A stretch of 64,000 nucleotides of DNA from an uncultured Bacteroidales bacterium (GCA_902801475.1 CADCIO010000005.1:1-64000), one strand, 5' to 3'; counted from the stretch's first letter, positions 43,079 to 51,745 are shown. The notes: generated from the letters alone by a model not told the origin. Translations and numbers: made by a program.

Positions 43079-43246
43079 TTTTTAATTGTTGTGTTACTAT
43101 AAATTAAGTTTCTTTGGGAAGGAAAAACTCCACCCCATATTGAACAATTCTTGGGAGCATTGTCCCAAGTCTTGCTCCGCTTAATTCGCCATCACACGAT
43201 GCCCTCCACCACAGTGGGGCTTGATGTGTTGCCCAAAAAAGCGGCA
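43079..43246 (-). promoter_or_regulatory. Structured 5' leader of rplY
   Basis: Between the promoter and the ATG lies a leader of roughly 165 bases. It contains a perfect 7-bp hairpin, CTTGGGA (43150-43156) with TCCCAAG (43163-43169), and other short complementary stretches. Such leaders of ribosomal-protein genes often carry an autoregulatory protein-binding site; here that is a possibility only. I see no protein-coding signal in 43079-43383. Confidence 0.4.
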
Positions 43247-43277
43247 CAAAGGTACGACTTTTGCCAGAAATGACAAA
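43247..43277 (-). promoter_or_regulatory. Promoter of rplY
   Basis: On the minus strand: TTTG (43277-43274), 19 bases, TACCTTTG (43254-43247). Confidence 0.7.
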
Positions 43278-43383
43278 AGTTTTCCCAATAAATTTCTTGT
43301 TATGCTTGAGATTTGAGGCCTTTCCCCCAAGGATTTGCGTTTTTATCCCTGAGGAAAAGACGTCATTATGACACATCAGCCTT

Positions 43384-43776
43384 TTAGAAGATGTCCTTCA
43401 CCTTGTCAAGGAAACTCTTCTTCTCAGCAGGTTCTTCAGTAGCCTCAGCAGCAACAGCGACAGTCTCTTCTGCAGCAGGAGCCACAACAGAAGCAGCCTC
43501 CTCAGCAGGAGCCACAGCAGGAGCGTTGCCCTTAGCCACGTCCAAAGTCTTCATCAACGCGTCAACGAACTTCTCATAATCTTCCTTATAGAGGAATAGC
43601 TTATGCTTCTCGAACACGAAGCGAGGGTTTTCCATCGTACCCTCATTGATTTTCTTACTCTCCGTAATGGCAATGTAGCGGTCGCCATTTCTGCTCTGCT
43701 TCACATCAAAATAATAGATGCGCTTGCCCGCCTTGATACTCTCAGAGTAAACCAAGTCTTTCTCTGTATCACCCAT
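43384..43776 (-). CDS. DUF3276 (PUR-alpha-like) protein
   Basis: From ATG 43776 the protein has 130 residues. The N-terminal 80 form a PUR-alpha-like repeat: LVYSESIKAGKRIYYFDVKQ, RNGDRYIAITESKKI, RFVFEKHKLFLYKEDYEKFV, as in the Bacteroidetes/spirochaete DUF3276 family whose members bind single-stranded nucleic acid. The remainder is an Ala/Pro/Glu-rich linker (PAVAPAEEAASVVAPAAEE) ending in KKSFLDKVKDIF. The longer open frame (from 43848) gives an N-terminus unlike the family, so the shorter start is used. Confidence 0.88.
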   Translation of the reverse strand: MGDTEKDLVYSESIKAGKRIYYFDVKQSRNGDRYIAITESKKINEGTMENPRFVFEKHKLFLYKEDYEKFVDALMKTLDVAKGNAPAVAPAEEAASVVAPAAEETVAVAAEATEEPAEKKSFLDKVKDIF

Positions 43777-44022
43777 AATATCTTTTATTTTATGTATGTA
43801 ATTTCTTAAATTTGCTACAAAATTGTTACTTTTTTTTCGTTTACACAAGATTTTGAGCCGTTTTTTTCACTTTTACGCAATCATTCCCTTAAAAAAGCCG
43901 TTTTTTTCAAAGAAAATCCCTAAATTTGCACTCAAATTATTTACAACATCAACAAAAGCAAGAGACACAAAACATATTATCAATACAAAAAAGAAACACA
44001 CAAAAAAAGAGTTTTTTGACTT

Positions 44023-44949
44023 ATGATAAACCGCACACTAATTCGACTGAAAATTGTACAGCTTATTTATGCTTTCTACCAGAATGGTGGGAAAAACATC
44101 GACATGGCCGAAAAGGAACTCCTTTTCAGTCTCTCCAAAGCATACGATCTCTACAACTACATGCTGCTGCTCATCGTCAGCGTGTCGCGCTATGCCTTCC
44201 AGGATGTGGAGCACCAGGAGCAGATGAACCGCGTCGGACACATCAACAAGACGGTCAGTCATCGCTTTGCCGACAACCAGTTCGCTGCCCAGCTTGAAAA
44301 AAACAAGCAGCTGCAGGAGTTCGTTGACGCGAAGAAGAAATCTTGGAACAACGACATCGACTACATCAAGAAGCTTTACGCCGACATCCTCCAGAGCGAG
44401 TACTACCAAGAGTACATGGCGTTGGAGAAGGTCACTTATGCCGACGACCGCGAACTGTGGCGCAAGATCTATAAGAACATCGTCATGAAAGACGAGCGCA
44501 TCGACGAAATCCTCGAGGATCAGAGTCTCTACTGGAACGACGACCGCGAAGTGGTGGACACCTTCGTGCTCAAGACCATCAAGCGTTTCGACCCAGCTAA
44601 TGGTGCCAATCAGGAGCTCGTGCCCGAATACAAGGACATCGAAGATCAAGAGTTCGCCATTCGTCTGTTCCGTCGCACCATCATGAACGACGAGTACTAT
44701 CGCACCCTCATCAGCCAGAGCGTCAAGAACTGGGAGTTCAACCGCCTCGCCTACATGGATGTCATCATCATGCAGATCGCTGTGGCCGAAATCCTCAGCT
44801 TCCCACAGATTCCTGTATCCGTTACCATCAACGAATACGTCGAAATCGCCAAGTGGTACAGCACCCCCAAGAGCGGCGGCTACGTCAACGGCATCATCGA
44901 CTCTGTGGCGAAGAAGCTCAAGAAGGAGAACAAGCTCTCCAAGGCGTGA
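44023..44949 (+). CDS. nusB: Transcription antitermination factor NusB, extended form
   Basis: NusB pairs with NusE/S10 at boxA to antiterminate rRNA transcription. At 308 residues it is about twice the E. coli length. The NusB fold is in the C-terminal half: DEYYRTLISQSVKNWEFNRL, AYMDVIIMQIAVAEILSFPQ, SVTINEYVEIAKWYSTPKSG and YVNGIIDSVAKKL; the N-terminus (MINRTLIRLKIVQLIYAFYQ) also matches the first NusB helix, and the insertion lies between. This extended form is normal for Bacteroidales. It heads a run with yajC, a YbbR protein, coaE and DUF5606. Confidence 0.93.
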   Translation: MINRTLIRLKIVQLIYAFYQNGGKNIDMAEKELLFSLSKAYDLYNYMLLLIVSVSRYAFQDVEHQEQMNRVGHINKTVSHRFADNQFAAQLEKNKQLQEFVDAKKKSWNNDIDYIKKLYADILQSEYYQEYMALEKVTYADDRELWRKIYKNIVMKDERIDEILEDQSLYWNDDREVVDTFVLKTIKRFDPANGANQELVPEYKDIEDQEFAIRLFRRTIMNDEYYRTLISQSVKNWEFNRLAYMDVIIMQIAVAEILSFPQIPVSVTINEYVEIAKWYSTPKSGGYVNGIIDSVAKKLKKENKLSKA

Positions 44950-45028
44950 CACATTATATTATATATAGCACACGAAACGATATGACGTAATTACGTATTA
45001 AGACAACAATAACCAAAACAACAACAAT

Positions 45029-45346
45029 ATGTTCACACTCATTCAAGCAGCACAAGGTGCTACAAAGGGCGGCTTCGACTGGAGCATGATCATCATGATC
45101 GTCGCCATGTTCGCCATCGTCTATTTCTTCATGATTAAGCCACAGCGCAAGCGTCAGAAGGAAATCGAGAACTTCCGCAAGGGACTTGCCATCGGCAGCA
45201 AGGTCATCACTGCCAGCGGTGTACACGGCGAAGTCAAGTCACTCAACGAAGGTGAATCTTACCTCACCATCGAAATCGCCAAGGGTGTCACCGTGCAGAT
45301 AGACCGCAACTACGTCTATGCAGAAGGCACCCAGCAGCAACAGTAA
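45029..45346 (+). CDS. yajC: Preprotein translocase subunit YajC
   Basis: The 105-residue protein has one membrane helix (about residues 16-37, MIIMIVAMFAIVYFFMIKPQ) followed by the hallmark PQRKRQKEIENFRKGLAIGS and the KVITASGVHGEVKSLNE domain. YajC associates with SecDF-YidC in the inner membrane. It lies 79 bases after nusB. Confidence 0.95.
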   Translation: MFTLIQAAQGATKGGFDWSMIIMIVAMFAIVYFFMIKPQRKRQKEIENFRKGLAIGSKVITASGVHGEVKSLNEGESYLTIEIAKGVTVQIDRNYVYAEGTQQQQ

Positions 45347-45349
45347 TAC

Positions 45350-45382
45350 TTGTCAATTGCCAACTATCAACTGTCAACTGAC
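45350..45382. repeat. Short intergenic repeat (tcaactgtcaactg type)
   Basis: Units of caattgccaactatcaact and gtcaactgact fill the gap between yajC and the YbbR gene. It is the same family as the copy inside uxaA at 52757-52790. Confidence 0.5.
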
Positions 45383-45385
45383 TAA

Positions 45386-46363
45386 ATGCTGACCGACTTC
45401 GTCAAAGTGATATTCAGGAGATTGCGATTGATCAAAATCGACCGCAATCTTCCTGTGTTTCTCCTTTTCCTTTGTCTGTCCACCATCTTCTGGTTCTTGC
45501 AGACCATTCAGGAAAGCACCGAAGTCATCCTCGCCTATCGGCTCGTCATCGAAGATCTACCCAACGACGTCGTCTTCACAGGCGATGTCCCCAACCAGAT
45601 CAACGTCACTTACACCAGTAAAGGCTGGAACGCCTTCTACTACAAGTTCATGCGCAACGAAGAGCCTGAACTCGTCGTCAACTTCAAGGACATCAACCAG
45701 AAGTCGGGCAAAATCACCATTGATGCTAACACCCTCCGACGCGCCATCCTGCGCAAGAAGCCTCAGGGCATGACCTACAAGTCCAGCTCTCCAGGCAAGA
45801 TTGAGACCTTCTACTCCAACGGACAGCACAAGCGCGTACCCGTCCTCTTCAATGGACACGTCACCACCACCGCTGGACGTTACCAATGTGGCACCATCAT
45901 CCTGCCCGACTCCGTTGACATCTACGCCCCCAAGCACATTTATGGGAGCATCAACAACATCAAGACTGAAAACGTCACCTACACCGACCTCGAAGACACG
46001 CTCCAGACACGGCTCGCGCTCCTCGTGCCACGTGGCGCTAAGGCCATTCCAGACTCTGTCGATGTCAACATCTGCGTGGACATCTTCACCGATAAGACCC
46101 TGCAGGCAACCGTCTATAGCGAGAATGTGCCCCACAACAAACTCATACGCACATTCCCCCTCAAGGTCAACATCACCTTCCTGGTCAGCGCCACCCTCTA
46201 CAACGACATCACAGCTGGCGACTTTCTGCTCGTCATCGACTATAACGAACTCAAGAACGACTCCAAGCGATGCCGCGTACATGTCCGCCAGAAACCCTCT
46301 GGCATCCGCAACCTGCGCATCAGCCCAGAGACCATCGAGTACATCATAGAGCAATCCAACTAA
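45386..46363 (+). CDS. YbbR-like (CdaR-type) domain protein
   Basis: The 325-residue protein has one N-terminal membrane helix (about residues 21-39, LPVFLLFLCLSTIFWFLQTI) and an extracytoplasmic part of beta-rich YbbR-like repeats (NDVVFTGDVPNQINVTYTSK; RVPVLFNGHVTTTAGRYQCG; LQATVYSENVPHNKLIRTFP). In Firmicutes such proteins (CdaR) regulate the c-di-AMP synthase CdaA; no cdaA gene is present here, so only the family link can be stated. The stop overlaps the coaE start (TAATG). Confidence 0.8.
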   Translation: MLTDFVKVIFRRLRLIKIDRNLPVFLLFLCLSTIFWFLQTIQESTEVILAYRLVIEDLPNDVVFTGDVPNQINVTYTSKGWNAFYYKFMRNEEPELVVNFKDINQKSGKITIDANTLRRAILRKKPQGMTYKSSSPGKIETFYSNGQHKRVPVLFNGHVTTTAGRYQCGTIILPDSVDIYAPKHIYGSINNIKTENVTYTDLEDTLQTRLALLVPRGAKAIPDSVDVNICVDIFTDKTLQATVYSENVPHNKLIRTFPLKVNITFLVSATLYNDITAGDFLLVIDYNELKNDSKRCRVHVRQKPSGIRNLRISPETIEYIIEQSN

Positions 46364-46956
46364 TGACACGCATCGGCATCACAGGAGGCATCGGCTGCGG
46401 CAAGACCTATGTCTGCCAACTGCTCCAGCAGCGAGGCATACCCGTCTATCAATGCGACGACGAAGCCAAACGCCTCATGACCGAAAGCCCCGTCATCCGT
46501 AAGCAACTGCGCAAACTCATCGGCGCTGAAGCCTACACACCCAGCGGACTCAACAAACCCCTCATCGCCCGCTACCTCTTCGCCGATCAGCGCCACGCCG
46601 AATGCATCAACAGCATCGTCCATCCCGTTGTCCGTCAGGACTTCCTCCAATGGACCCTGCAACAAGACGCACCCATCGTTGTCCAAGAGTGCGCACTCCT
46701 TTTCGAGTCGGGCTTCCAAGACACCGTCGATATTACCGTCGAAGTCTATGCCCCACTCCACCTTCGTCTCCAACGTGCCATCCAGCGCGACAATGCCACC
46801 GCTGAGCAAATACAAGCCCGCATGGCACAGCAGATGGACGAAGAAGAAAAACGTCAACGCGCCGACTTCTGCATCCTCAACGATGGCACCACCGACCTCG
46901 ATGCGCAGATTGACCAATTACTCACACAAATCGAAAAATCTCCAAATCAAAAATAA
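46363..46956 (+). CDS. coaE: Dephospho-CoA kinase
   Basis: CoaE performs the last step of CoA synthesis. The 197-residue protein has the P-loop TGGIGCGKT (residues 7-15), the lid/CoA region FQDTVDITVEVYAPLHLRLQ and the RMAQQMDEEEKRQRADFCIL motif. A longer frame opens at 46270, but ATG 46363 overlaps the YbbR stop by one base (TAATG) and gives the standard N-terminus. Confidence 0.95.
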   Translation: MTRIGITGGIGCGKTYVCQLLQQRGIPVYQCDDEAKRLMTESPVIRKQLRKLIGAEAYTPSGLNKPLIARYLFADQRHAECINSIVHPVVRQDFLQWTLQQDAPIVVQECALLFESGFQDTVDITVEVYAPLHLRLQRAIQRDNATAEQIQARMAQQMDEEEKRQRADFCILNDGTTDLDAQIDQLLTQIEKSPNQK

Positions 46957-46987
46957 ATTGTAAATCGTCAAATAGTAAATTAAAAAT

Positions 46988-47422
46988 ATGATTAGAAAAA
47001 TTCTCGCCATCTCAGGCAAACCAGGGCTTTACAAGCTCATCTCACGAGGCAACAAGAGCCTCATTGTTGAAACCGTCGATGAACAGAAGAAGCGCATCCC
47101 AGCCTTCGGAGCTGACCGCGTCGTGTCCCTCGGCGACATCTCCATCTACACCAACGACGACAGCGAAGTGCCACTGGGCGACGTCTTCGAGTCCATCAAG
47201 GCCAACTACGGCGAAAAGCCCCTCGACCTCTCTCCCAAGAAGGCATCGCAGGACGACATCATCGCCTTCTTCACCAAGGTGCTCCCCAACTACGACACCG
47301 ACCGCGTCCGCGTCAGCGACATGCGCAAAGTCCTCTCGTGGTACAATATCCTCACAGCCGACGGATATACTGAGTTCGCAAAGAAAGAAGACGACGAAGA
47401 GGAAGAAACAAAGGCAGAATAA
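46988..47422 (+). CDS. DUF5606 protein
   Basis: The 144-residue cytoplasmic protein matches the Bacteroidetes DUF5606 family: MIRKILAISGKPGLYKLISR, then SLIVETVDEQKKRIPAFGAD, SLGDISIYTNDDSEVPLGDV and LPNYDTDRVRVSDMRKVLSW. Function unknown. Its place after coaE in the nusB-yajC run is common in this group. It ends in an acidic tail and is followed by a strong terminator. Confidence 0.87.
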   Translation: MIRKILAISGKPGLYKLISRGNKSLIVETVDEQKKRIPAFGADRVVSLGDISIYTNDDSEVPLGDVFESIKANYGEKPLDLSPKKASQDDIIAFFTKVLPNYDTDRVRVSDMRKVLSWYNILTADGYTEFAKKEDDEEEETKAE

Positions 47423-47448
47423 TCTCCGCTCTATCCCCAACAACCCAT

Positions 47449-47492
47449 CAAGGCTCTTGACAGACCACACGTCTCGTCAAGGGTCTTTTTTT
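47449..47492 (+). terminator. Terminator of the nusB-DUF5606 run
   Basis: AAGGCTCTTGAC (47449-47460) pairs with GTCAAGGGTCTT (47475-47486; 12 pairs, 2 wobbles), followed by a T run. Confidence 0.85.
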
Positions 47493-47544
47493 GTGCATCT
47501 CATCAAAGATCTTTTTGTTAATGGAGGTTAAACTCTCTCCAAAA

Positions 47545-47577
47545 TTTGGAAGGAAAGAACAAAAACATTTATCTTTG
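47545..47577 (+). promoter_or_regulatory. Promoter of the ABC transporter - GntR operon
   Basis: TTTG (47545-47548), 21 bases, TATCTTTG (47570-47577). Confidence 0.7.
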
Positions 47578-47579
47578 CA

Positions 47580-47601
47580 GTGTCTTACATACTTAGGACA
47601 C
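47580..47601. promoter_or_regulatory. Candidate GntR operator
   Basis: The dyad GTGTC (47580-47584), 12 bases, GACAC (47597-47601) overlaps the expected transcription start of the operon, where a repressor would block initiation. The operon's last gene encodes a GntR/YtrA-type repressor. Binding is inferred. Confidence 0.4.
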
Positions 47602-47618
47602 CTAAACGCAAAACAAAT

Positions 47619-48455
47619 ATGATTGACGTTCAGAACATTACATTCCGTTACAGCAGCAAAAGCGAACCTGTTTTTCACAACTTTTGCTTGCAATTGGAGC
47701 AGAACAAAGTCTATGGTCTGCTTGGAGAGAACGGCACAGGCAAATCCACCCTGCTCTACCTGCTGATGGGCTTGCTGCGTCCTGAGGAAGGAATCATCAC
47801 AGTGGACAATGCCGACGTGAGCCAACGCAAACGCGCCACCTTGCAGCAGATGTACATCGTACCTGAGGAGTTCGACTTGCCACAGATGCGGTTCACCGAT
47901 TACGTGGCGACCTACCGTCCCTTCTACCCTGCCTTCAGCGACGACATCCTGCACCGTTGCATGGACGAGTTCCACCTGCCCCTGGATGCCCGACTCAACC
48001 AGCTCTCGATGGGCGACAAGAAGAAGGCACTCATGAGCTTTGCCCTTGCCACCAACGTGCGCTACCTCTTGATGGACGAGCCGACCAACGGACTCGACCT
48101 GCCCTCCAAGAAGCAGTTCCGCAAGGTCATCGCCACCACCATGACCGAAGAGCGCACCCTCATCATCGCCACCCACCAGTTGCACGATGTGGAGGCTCTG
48201 CTCGACCACGTGCTCATCCTGCAAGGCTCAAAGCTCCTGCTGAATGCATCAGTGGCTGACCTCTGCGAGCAGTACACCTTCGACGTCCGCTCCAACGATG
48301 CCCTTACTGACGATGTGCTCTACAGCGAACGAACCCCGCAGGGCAATGCCACCCTCTCCTTCCGTCAGCCCGACGACGAAGAGACACCGCTCAACCTCGA
48401 ACTCCTCTTCAATGCGGCGCACAAGATTTCCTTAACAGCAAACTCCCCCGATTGA
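47619..48455 (+). CDS. ABC transporter ATP-binding protein
   Basis: The 278-residue ATPase has Walker A GENGTGKST, signature LSMGDKKKA, Walker B YLLMDEPTNGLD and the switch His in IATHQLHDVE. ATG 47619 (MIDVQNITFRYSS) follows the operator dyad; the frame opens at 47580 but those codons would lie on the operator. It is followed by an ABC-2-like membrane protein and a GntR regulator, the YtrA-type arrangement often linked to antimicrobial or envelope stress. Substrate unknown. Confidence 0.92.
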   Translation: MIDVQNITFRYSSKSEPVFHNFCLQLEQNKVYGLLGENGTGKSTLLYLLMGLLRPEEGIITVDNADVSQRKRATLQQMYIVPEEFDLPQMRFTDYVATYRPFYPAFSDDILHRCMDEFHLPLDARLNQLSMGDKKKALMSFALATNVRYLLMDEPTNGLDLPSKKQFRKVIATTMTEERTLIIATHQLHDVEALLDHVLILQGSKLLLNASVADLCEQYTFDVRSNDALTDDVLYSERTPQGNATLSFRQPDDEETPLNLELLFNAAHKISLTANSPD

Positions 48456-48494
48456 AACATCCAACATAAGTGAAACATCTAACATAAAAGACTT

Positions 48495-49301
48495 ATGAAC
48501 ACCATCTCCAATATCCTCCAACTCTGGCGCTTCTACTGGCGCACAGAAAAGAAGACTTATCTGCGCATCTTCCTCATCTGCTTCGCCATCTACATCGTCA
48601 AGACCGCCGTCTTCGACTTCATCCTCATGCGCATATCCTCCGAGGCCTACACCTACTCCCACACTGCCCTCTTCTATCAGATGTATTCCATCGGCACCCT
48701 CGTCCTCATGTCCTACCTCTTCGATGCCGTCCATCACAAGCAGCGCGCCATCTCCTACCTCAGCCTTCCGGCCAGCAACCTCGAGAAGTTCCTCTCGCGC
48801 TTCATCATGGGCGTCGTCGGAGTGCCCATCCTGCTCAACGTAGCCCTTTTTGCCGGCTCCATTGTCGTCACCCTCGTCCTCGGAACGATGGATTCCTTGG
48901 CCGGCAACCCAACCTCATGGATGCGGATATTCGACTACTACAGCCATCATCCCGACATGGCAGCGACATACGACTTCTTCGGCGCGATGCCCTTCAACAG
49001 GTTCCTCACCATCCTCTTCTGGCGAAACATGATGGTTCTGGCCTTCTTCTCCTTCTTCATCTGGTTCGGCACCGCCTTCCGTCGGGCAGGATGGGTCTAT
49101 GCCATCATCGTCATCTTCGTCCTGCTGGCACTGTTCATTCTCGTGTTGGAGATCATGGGCATATTGCATGACCCTGCACCACGCTCCTTACGCTACATCT
49201 GGGGCTATGGAGTTCCCCTCCTCTCCATCCTCTTCACTTACCTCGCCTACCGCTCCTTCTGCCGAGCACAGATAGTCACCCACAAAATTTTCACCCTATG
49301 A
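48495..49301 (+). CDS. ABC-2-like membrane permease partner
   Basis: The 268-residue protein has about six membrane helices (e.g. YLRIFLICFAIYIVKTAVFD; FFSFFIWFGTAF; IIVIFVLLALFILVLEIMGI) with few charged loops. It follows the ATPase and overlaps the GntR start by ATGA, so it is most likely the membrane subunit of the transporter. Family assignment is by position and topology. Confidence 0.75.
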   Translation: MNTISNILQLWRFYWRTEKKTYLRIFLICFAIYIVKTAVFDFILMRISSEAYTYSHTALFYQMYSIGTLVLMSYLFDAVHHKQRAISYLSLPASNLEKFLSRFIMGVVGVPILLNVALFAGSIVVTLVLGTMDSLAGNPTSWMRIFDYYSHHPDMAATYDFFGAMPFNRFLTILFWRNMMVLAFFSFFIWFGTAFRRAGWVYAIIVIFVLLALFILVLEIMGILHDPAPRSLRYIWGYGVPLLSILFTYLAYRSFCRAQIVTHKIFTL

Positions 49302-49663
49302 TCTACCAGAACGAGAGAGCCATCTACGTGAAGATAGCCGACCGCGTGTGCGACGACATCCTCTCCGGCAAGTATCAGGAAGACGAGCGCGTGCCCAGCG
49401 TCCGCGAACTGGCTGCCGAGTACGAGGTCAACACCAACACCGTCCTGCGCACCTTCGACATCCTCCAACGCGACGACATCATCTACCAGCGACGCGGCAT
49501 CGGCGTCTTCGTCTCCCCAGGCGCCCGCCACAAGATCCGCATCGCCCGCAAACAGGAGTTCCGCAAGCACGAACTCCCCGAATTCCTCCGCCGCCTCCGC
49601 CTGCTCGACATGACCATCGACGACGTGGTGAAGGCGTGGAAAAATAACAAACGGGAACAATAG
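49298..49663 (+). CDS. GntR-family transcriptional regulator (YtrA subfamily)
   Basis: The 121-residue protein has an N-terminal winged helix (YVKIADRVCDDILSGKYQED; VPSVRELAAEYEVNTNTVLR; GIGVFVSPGA) and only a short C-terminal helical part, as in the YtrA subfamily that lacks a large ligand domain. Its start overlaps the permease stop (ATGA). It probably represses its own operon through the dyad near 47580-47601. Confidence 0.9.
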   Translation: MIYQNERAIYVKIADRVCDDILSGKYQEDERVPSVRELAAEYEVNTNTVLRTFDILQRDDIIYQRRGIGVFVSPGARHKIRIARKQEFRKHELPEFLRRLRLLDMTIDDVVKAWKNNKREQ

Positions 49664-49695
49664 GTATATAGTTCCCTAAATAATTAGCGAAAAGT

Positions 49696-49727
49696 TTGGA
49701 GGAGTCTGTAAAAATGTCGTACATTTG
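49696..49727 (+). promoter_or_regulatory. Promoter of the DUF6935-like gene
   Basis: TTTG (49696-49699), 20 bases, TACATTTG (49720-49727). Transcription should begin near 49733, which rules out the in-frame ATG at 49696 as the start and supports 49792 or 49798. Confidence 0.72.
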
Positions 49728-49791
49728 CATCGGAAATGAGGGAGATGCTGTTTGGGTGGATGATATTATTAAGATGTATTCATCAATCAAT

Positions 49792-50493
49792 ATGGAAATG
49801 AAAAAGAATTTGTATCGGATGCTTGTGGCAACGGTGTTGCTGATGGGCATGAACATGGTGGCTCTGGCACAATCTTTCAAGTCGAATGGGCATAACTACA
49901 CGATGAAGGGGACGCTGACCATCAAGTCATACAATCCTAACGCTACGGGTCAGGTGACATTCACGAATGTGCCTTCCAATTATGAGGAGTTTGAGGAGGT
50001 GTACACGAAGTTCCTTGGGAAGACTCCTTACGGAACTGCTGCCATGATGCCTATGGCCATGGAGATATATGGGCGTGACCGCGAGGAGGGTGAGAAGTGC
50101 ATCCGACTCATCAACTACCCTTCCAACGTGAATTCCGTGCTTTCACAGCTGAAGCAGAAGTTTGGTACATCGCAGTATGCTCCTGAGAACGACTCGTATC
50201 ATCAGCGTTACCTGCCTGCAGCCGTGCTGGAAGGCGCTACGCCTCAGAACGCATACAAGCCCAACCAGCCCTACACGGTGAACATGAAGGCGAGCGTGAA
50301 CAAGCATCAGGACATGCAGCTGTATGACGGTCGTGTGATGTACATCTACATGATGGGTAAAGGATGGGACACGGAACAGCGCAGCGTGGAAATCATCCAA
50401 GTGGACGAGGGCGATCTGTTCAAGGTGTTCAACTGCCCCTCTCTCTATACGCAGTGCAAAAACATCAAAGGAACTTGGGAAGGACTGAAATAA
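49792..50493 (+). CDS. Exported protein, DUF6935-like
   Basis: The 233-residue protein has a signal peptide (KKNLYRMLVATVLLMGMNMV, ending near ALAQ) and a domain with FTNVPSNYEEFEEVYTKFLG, AMMPMAMEIYGRDREEGEKC, YLPAAVLEGATPQNAYKPNQ and NCPSLYTQCKNI. This pattern resembles the DUF6935 family of Bacteroidetes; function unknown. ATG 49798 is an alternative start two codons in. The next gene follows after 13 bases and is probably co-transcribed. Confidence 0.72.
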   Translation: MEMKKNLYRMLVATVLLMGMNMVALAQSFKSNGHNYTMKGTLTIKSYNPNATGQVTFTNVPSNYEEFEEVYTKFLGKTPYGTAAMMPMAMEIYGRDREEGEKCIRLINYPSNVNSVLSQLKQKFGTSQYAPENDSYHQRYLPAAVLEGATPQNAYKPNQPYTVNMKASVNKHQDMQLYDGRVMYIYMMGKGWDTEQRSVEIIQVDEGDLFKVFNCPSLYTQCKNIKGTWEGLK

Positions 50494-50506
50494 AAACGAG
50501 ACAGGG

Positions 50507-51670
50507 ATGAAAAGAATTATATGGATGATGATGATGGCTGCGCTCTGCTTGCAGGGTGTGGCTCAGACGAGCAAGAACACAAACGGAAAGACGTTGGTGG
50601 TGAGAAGGACAACGGTGACGACCAAGAGAACCGTTCCGAAGTCATCAACAACGGCAAAGACAAGCACAACAAAGCAAGCAACAACAAGCACGTCAAAGTC
50701 TGCAACGACAAGTTCATCAGCAACCAAGCAGACGGCAACGAAAACGGACAAGACGACTTTCAACGAGAAGACTCAGGCAGACAATCAGGCTCAGAAGGAG
50801 AATGCCGCTCTGCTGCAGAGCACTCCTTATCTCTACAACGCTCCCCTGCCCTATCTGCCTCCCAAACTGGACGTGCTGTTTGTGGGCAACTCGTTCTCCA
50901 TCGACACCAGTGCGGCATTGCCCTCCATTCTGAGTTCGCTGGGCATCAACAACGTGAATGTGTATGTGCTCTACAAGGGTGGTTGTTCGATGAAGCAGCA
51001 CTATGAGTTCTTCAAGAGTGGCGAGAATGTGTATGAGCTGTATCGCTACAACAGTCAGGGCGAGCAGCAGCTGGAGAGAGCCATCAGCATTGGTGACGCG
51101 ATGCAGCGTTTCCCCTACGATGTGGTGGTGTGGCAGCAGTATTCGTTGGACTCAGGCGACTACAGCACGTATGAGCCTTATCTGTCGAAGCTGATTCAGG
51201 CATACAACATCACGAAGTCGTCACCTCGCACCACGTTTGCCTTTAATGAGACATGGGCATACGCTTCCAACAACAAGAACCTGGCAAAATATAAGACACA
51301 GAGTGACATGTGGAAGAGCCTCTGCACATCGATCAGGAAGATGAAGGCAGCATCGGGCATCGACGTCATCATCCCTTGCGGTACGGCCGTTCAGAATGCC
51401 AGAGGGGTGGAAGCGCTGAAGGTGGACAACGAACTGACACGTGACGGTACACATATCAGCATGTACGCAGGACGTTATCTGCTGGCCTGCACATTCTTCG
51501 AGAGCATCATCGCACCCTGTCTGAATCGCAGCATCCGTGAGGACAACACAGTCTATGGAAAGAGCACAGATGCGAGTCAGGTGAACGACACCAACCGTCG
51601 GCTGTTGCAGAACTGTGCACGCCTGGCTGTGTCTAATAACTACGAAATCAGCGAGTTCGCGGGGCAATAA
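50507..51670 (+). CDS. DUF4886 SGNH-hydrolase-like exported protein with a Thr/Ser/Lys-rich linker
   Basis: The 387-residue protein has a signal peptide (MKRIIWMMMMAALCLQGVAQ), a low-complexity Thr/Ser/Lys region of about 70 residues (about 22-95), and a DUF4886 domain (about 120-380): LDVLFVGNSFSIDTSAALPS with the nucleophile-like Ser, KGGCSMKQHYEFF, YDVVVWQQYSLDSGDYSTYE and RDGTHISMYAGRYLLACTFF with an Asp-x-x-His pair. The fold is that of SGNH esterases, so deacylation of glycans is possible. The linker suggests a surface-tethered or extended protein. Confidence 0.82.
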   Translation: MKRIIWMMMMAALCLQGVAQTSKNTNGKTLVVRRTTVTTKRTVPKSSTTAKTSTTKQATTSTSKSATTSSSATKQTATKTDKTTFNEKTQADNQAQKENAALLQSTPYLYNAPLPYLPPKLDVLFVGNSFSIDTSAALPSILSSLGINNVNVYVLYKGGCSMKQHYEFFKSGENVYELYRYNSQGEQQLERAISIGDAMQRFPYDVVVWQQYSLDSGDYSTYEPYLSKLIQAYNITKSSPRTTFAFNETWAYASNNKNLAKYKTQSDMWKSLCTSIRKMKAASGIDVIIPCGTAVQNARGVEALKVDNELTRDGTHISMYAGRYLLACTFFESIIAPCLNRSIREDNTVYGKSTDASQVNDTNRRLLQNCARLAVSNNYEISEFAGQ

Positions 51671-51737
51671 ATGTTAAACTACTTTAATAAAAAAGCATTT
51701 GCGGGTGTTTCCTTCTTGATGATAGGGAGGAAAAGAC

Positions 51738-51745
51738 TAACTTTG
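51738..51745 (+). promoter_or_regulatory. -7 box upstream of the secreted 163-residue protein
   Basis: TAACTTTG with a partial -33 element (CTTG at 51714-51717, 20-base spacing), 32 bases before the ATG at 51778. Confidence 0.5.

Noticed and set aside
43104..43376. 90-codon minus-strand frame upstream of rplY
   Set aside because: It spans the rplY promoter and leader and has no coding features; the region is better explained as a regulatory leader.
44038..44952. 304-codon open frame antisense to nusB
   Set aside because: Leu/Val/Asp/His-rich shadow translation; nusB is certain on the plus strand.
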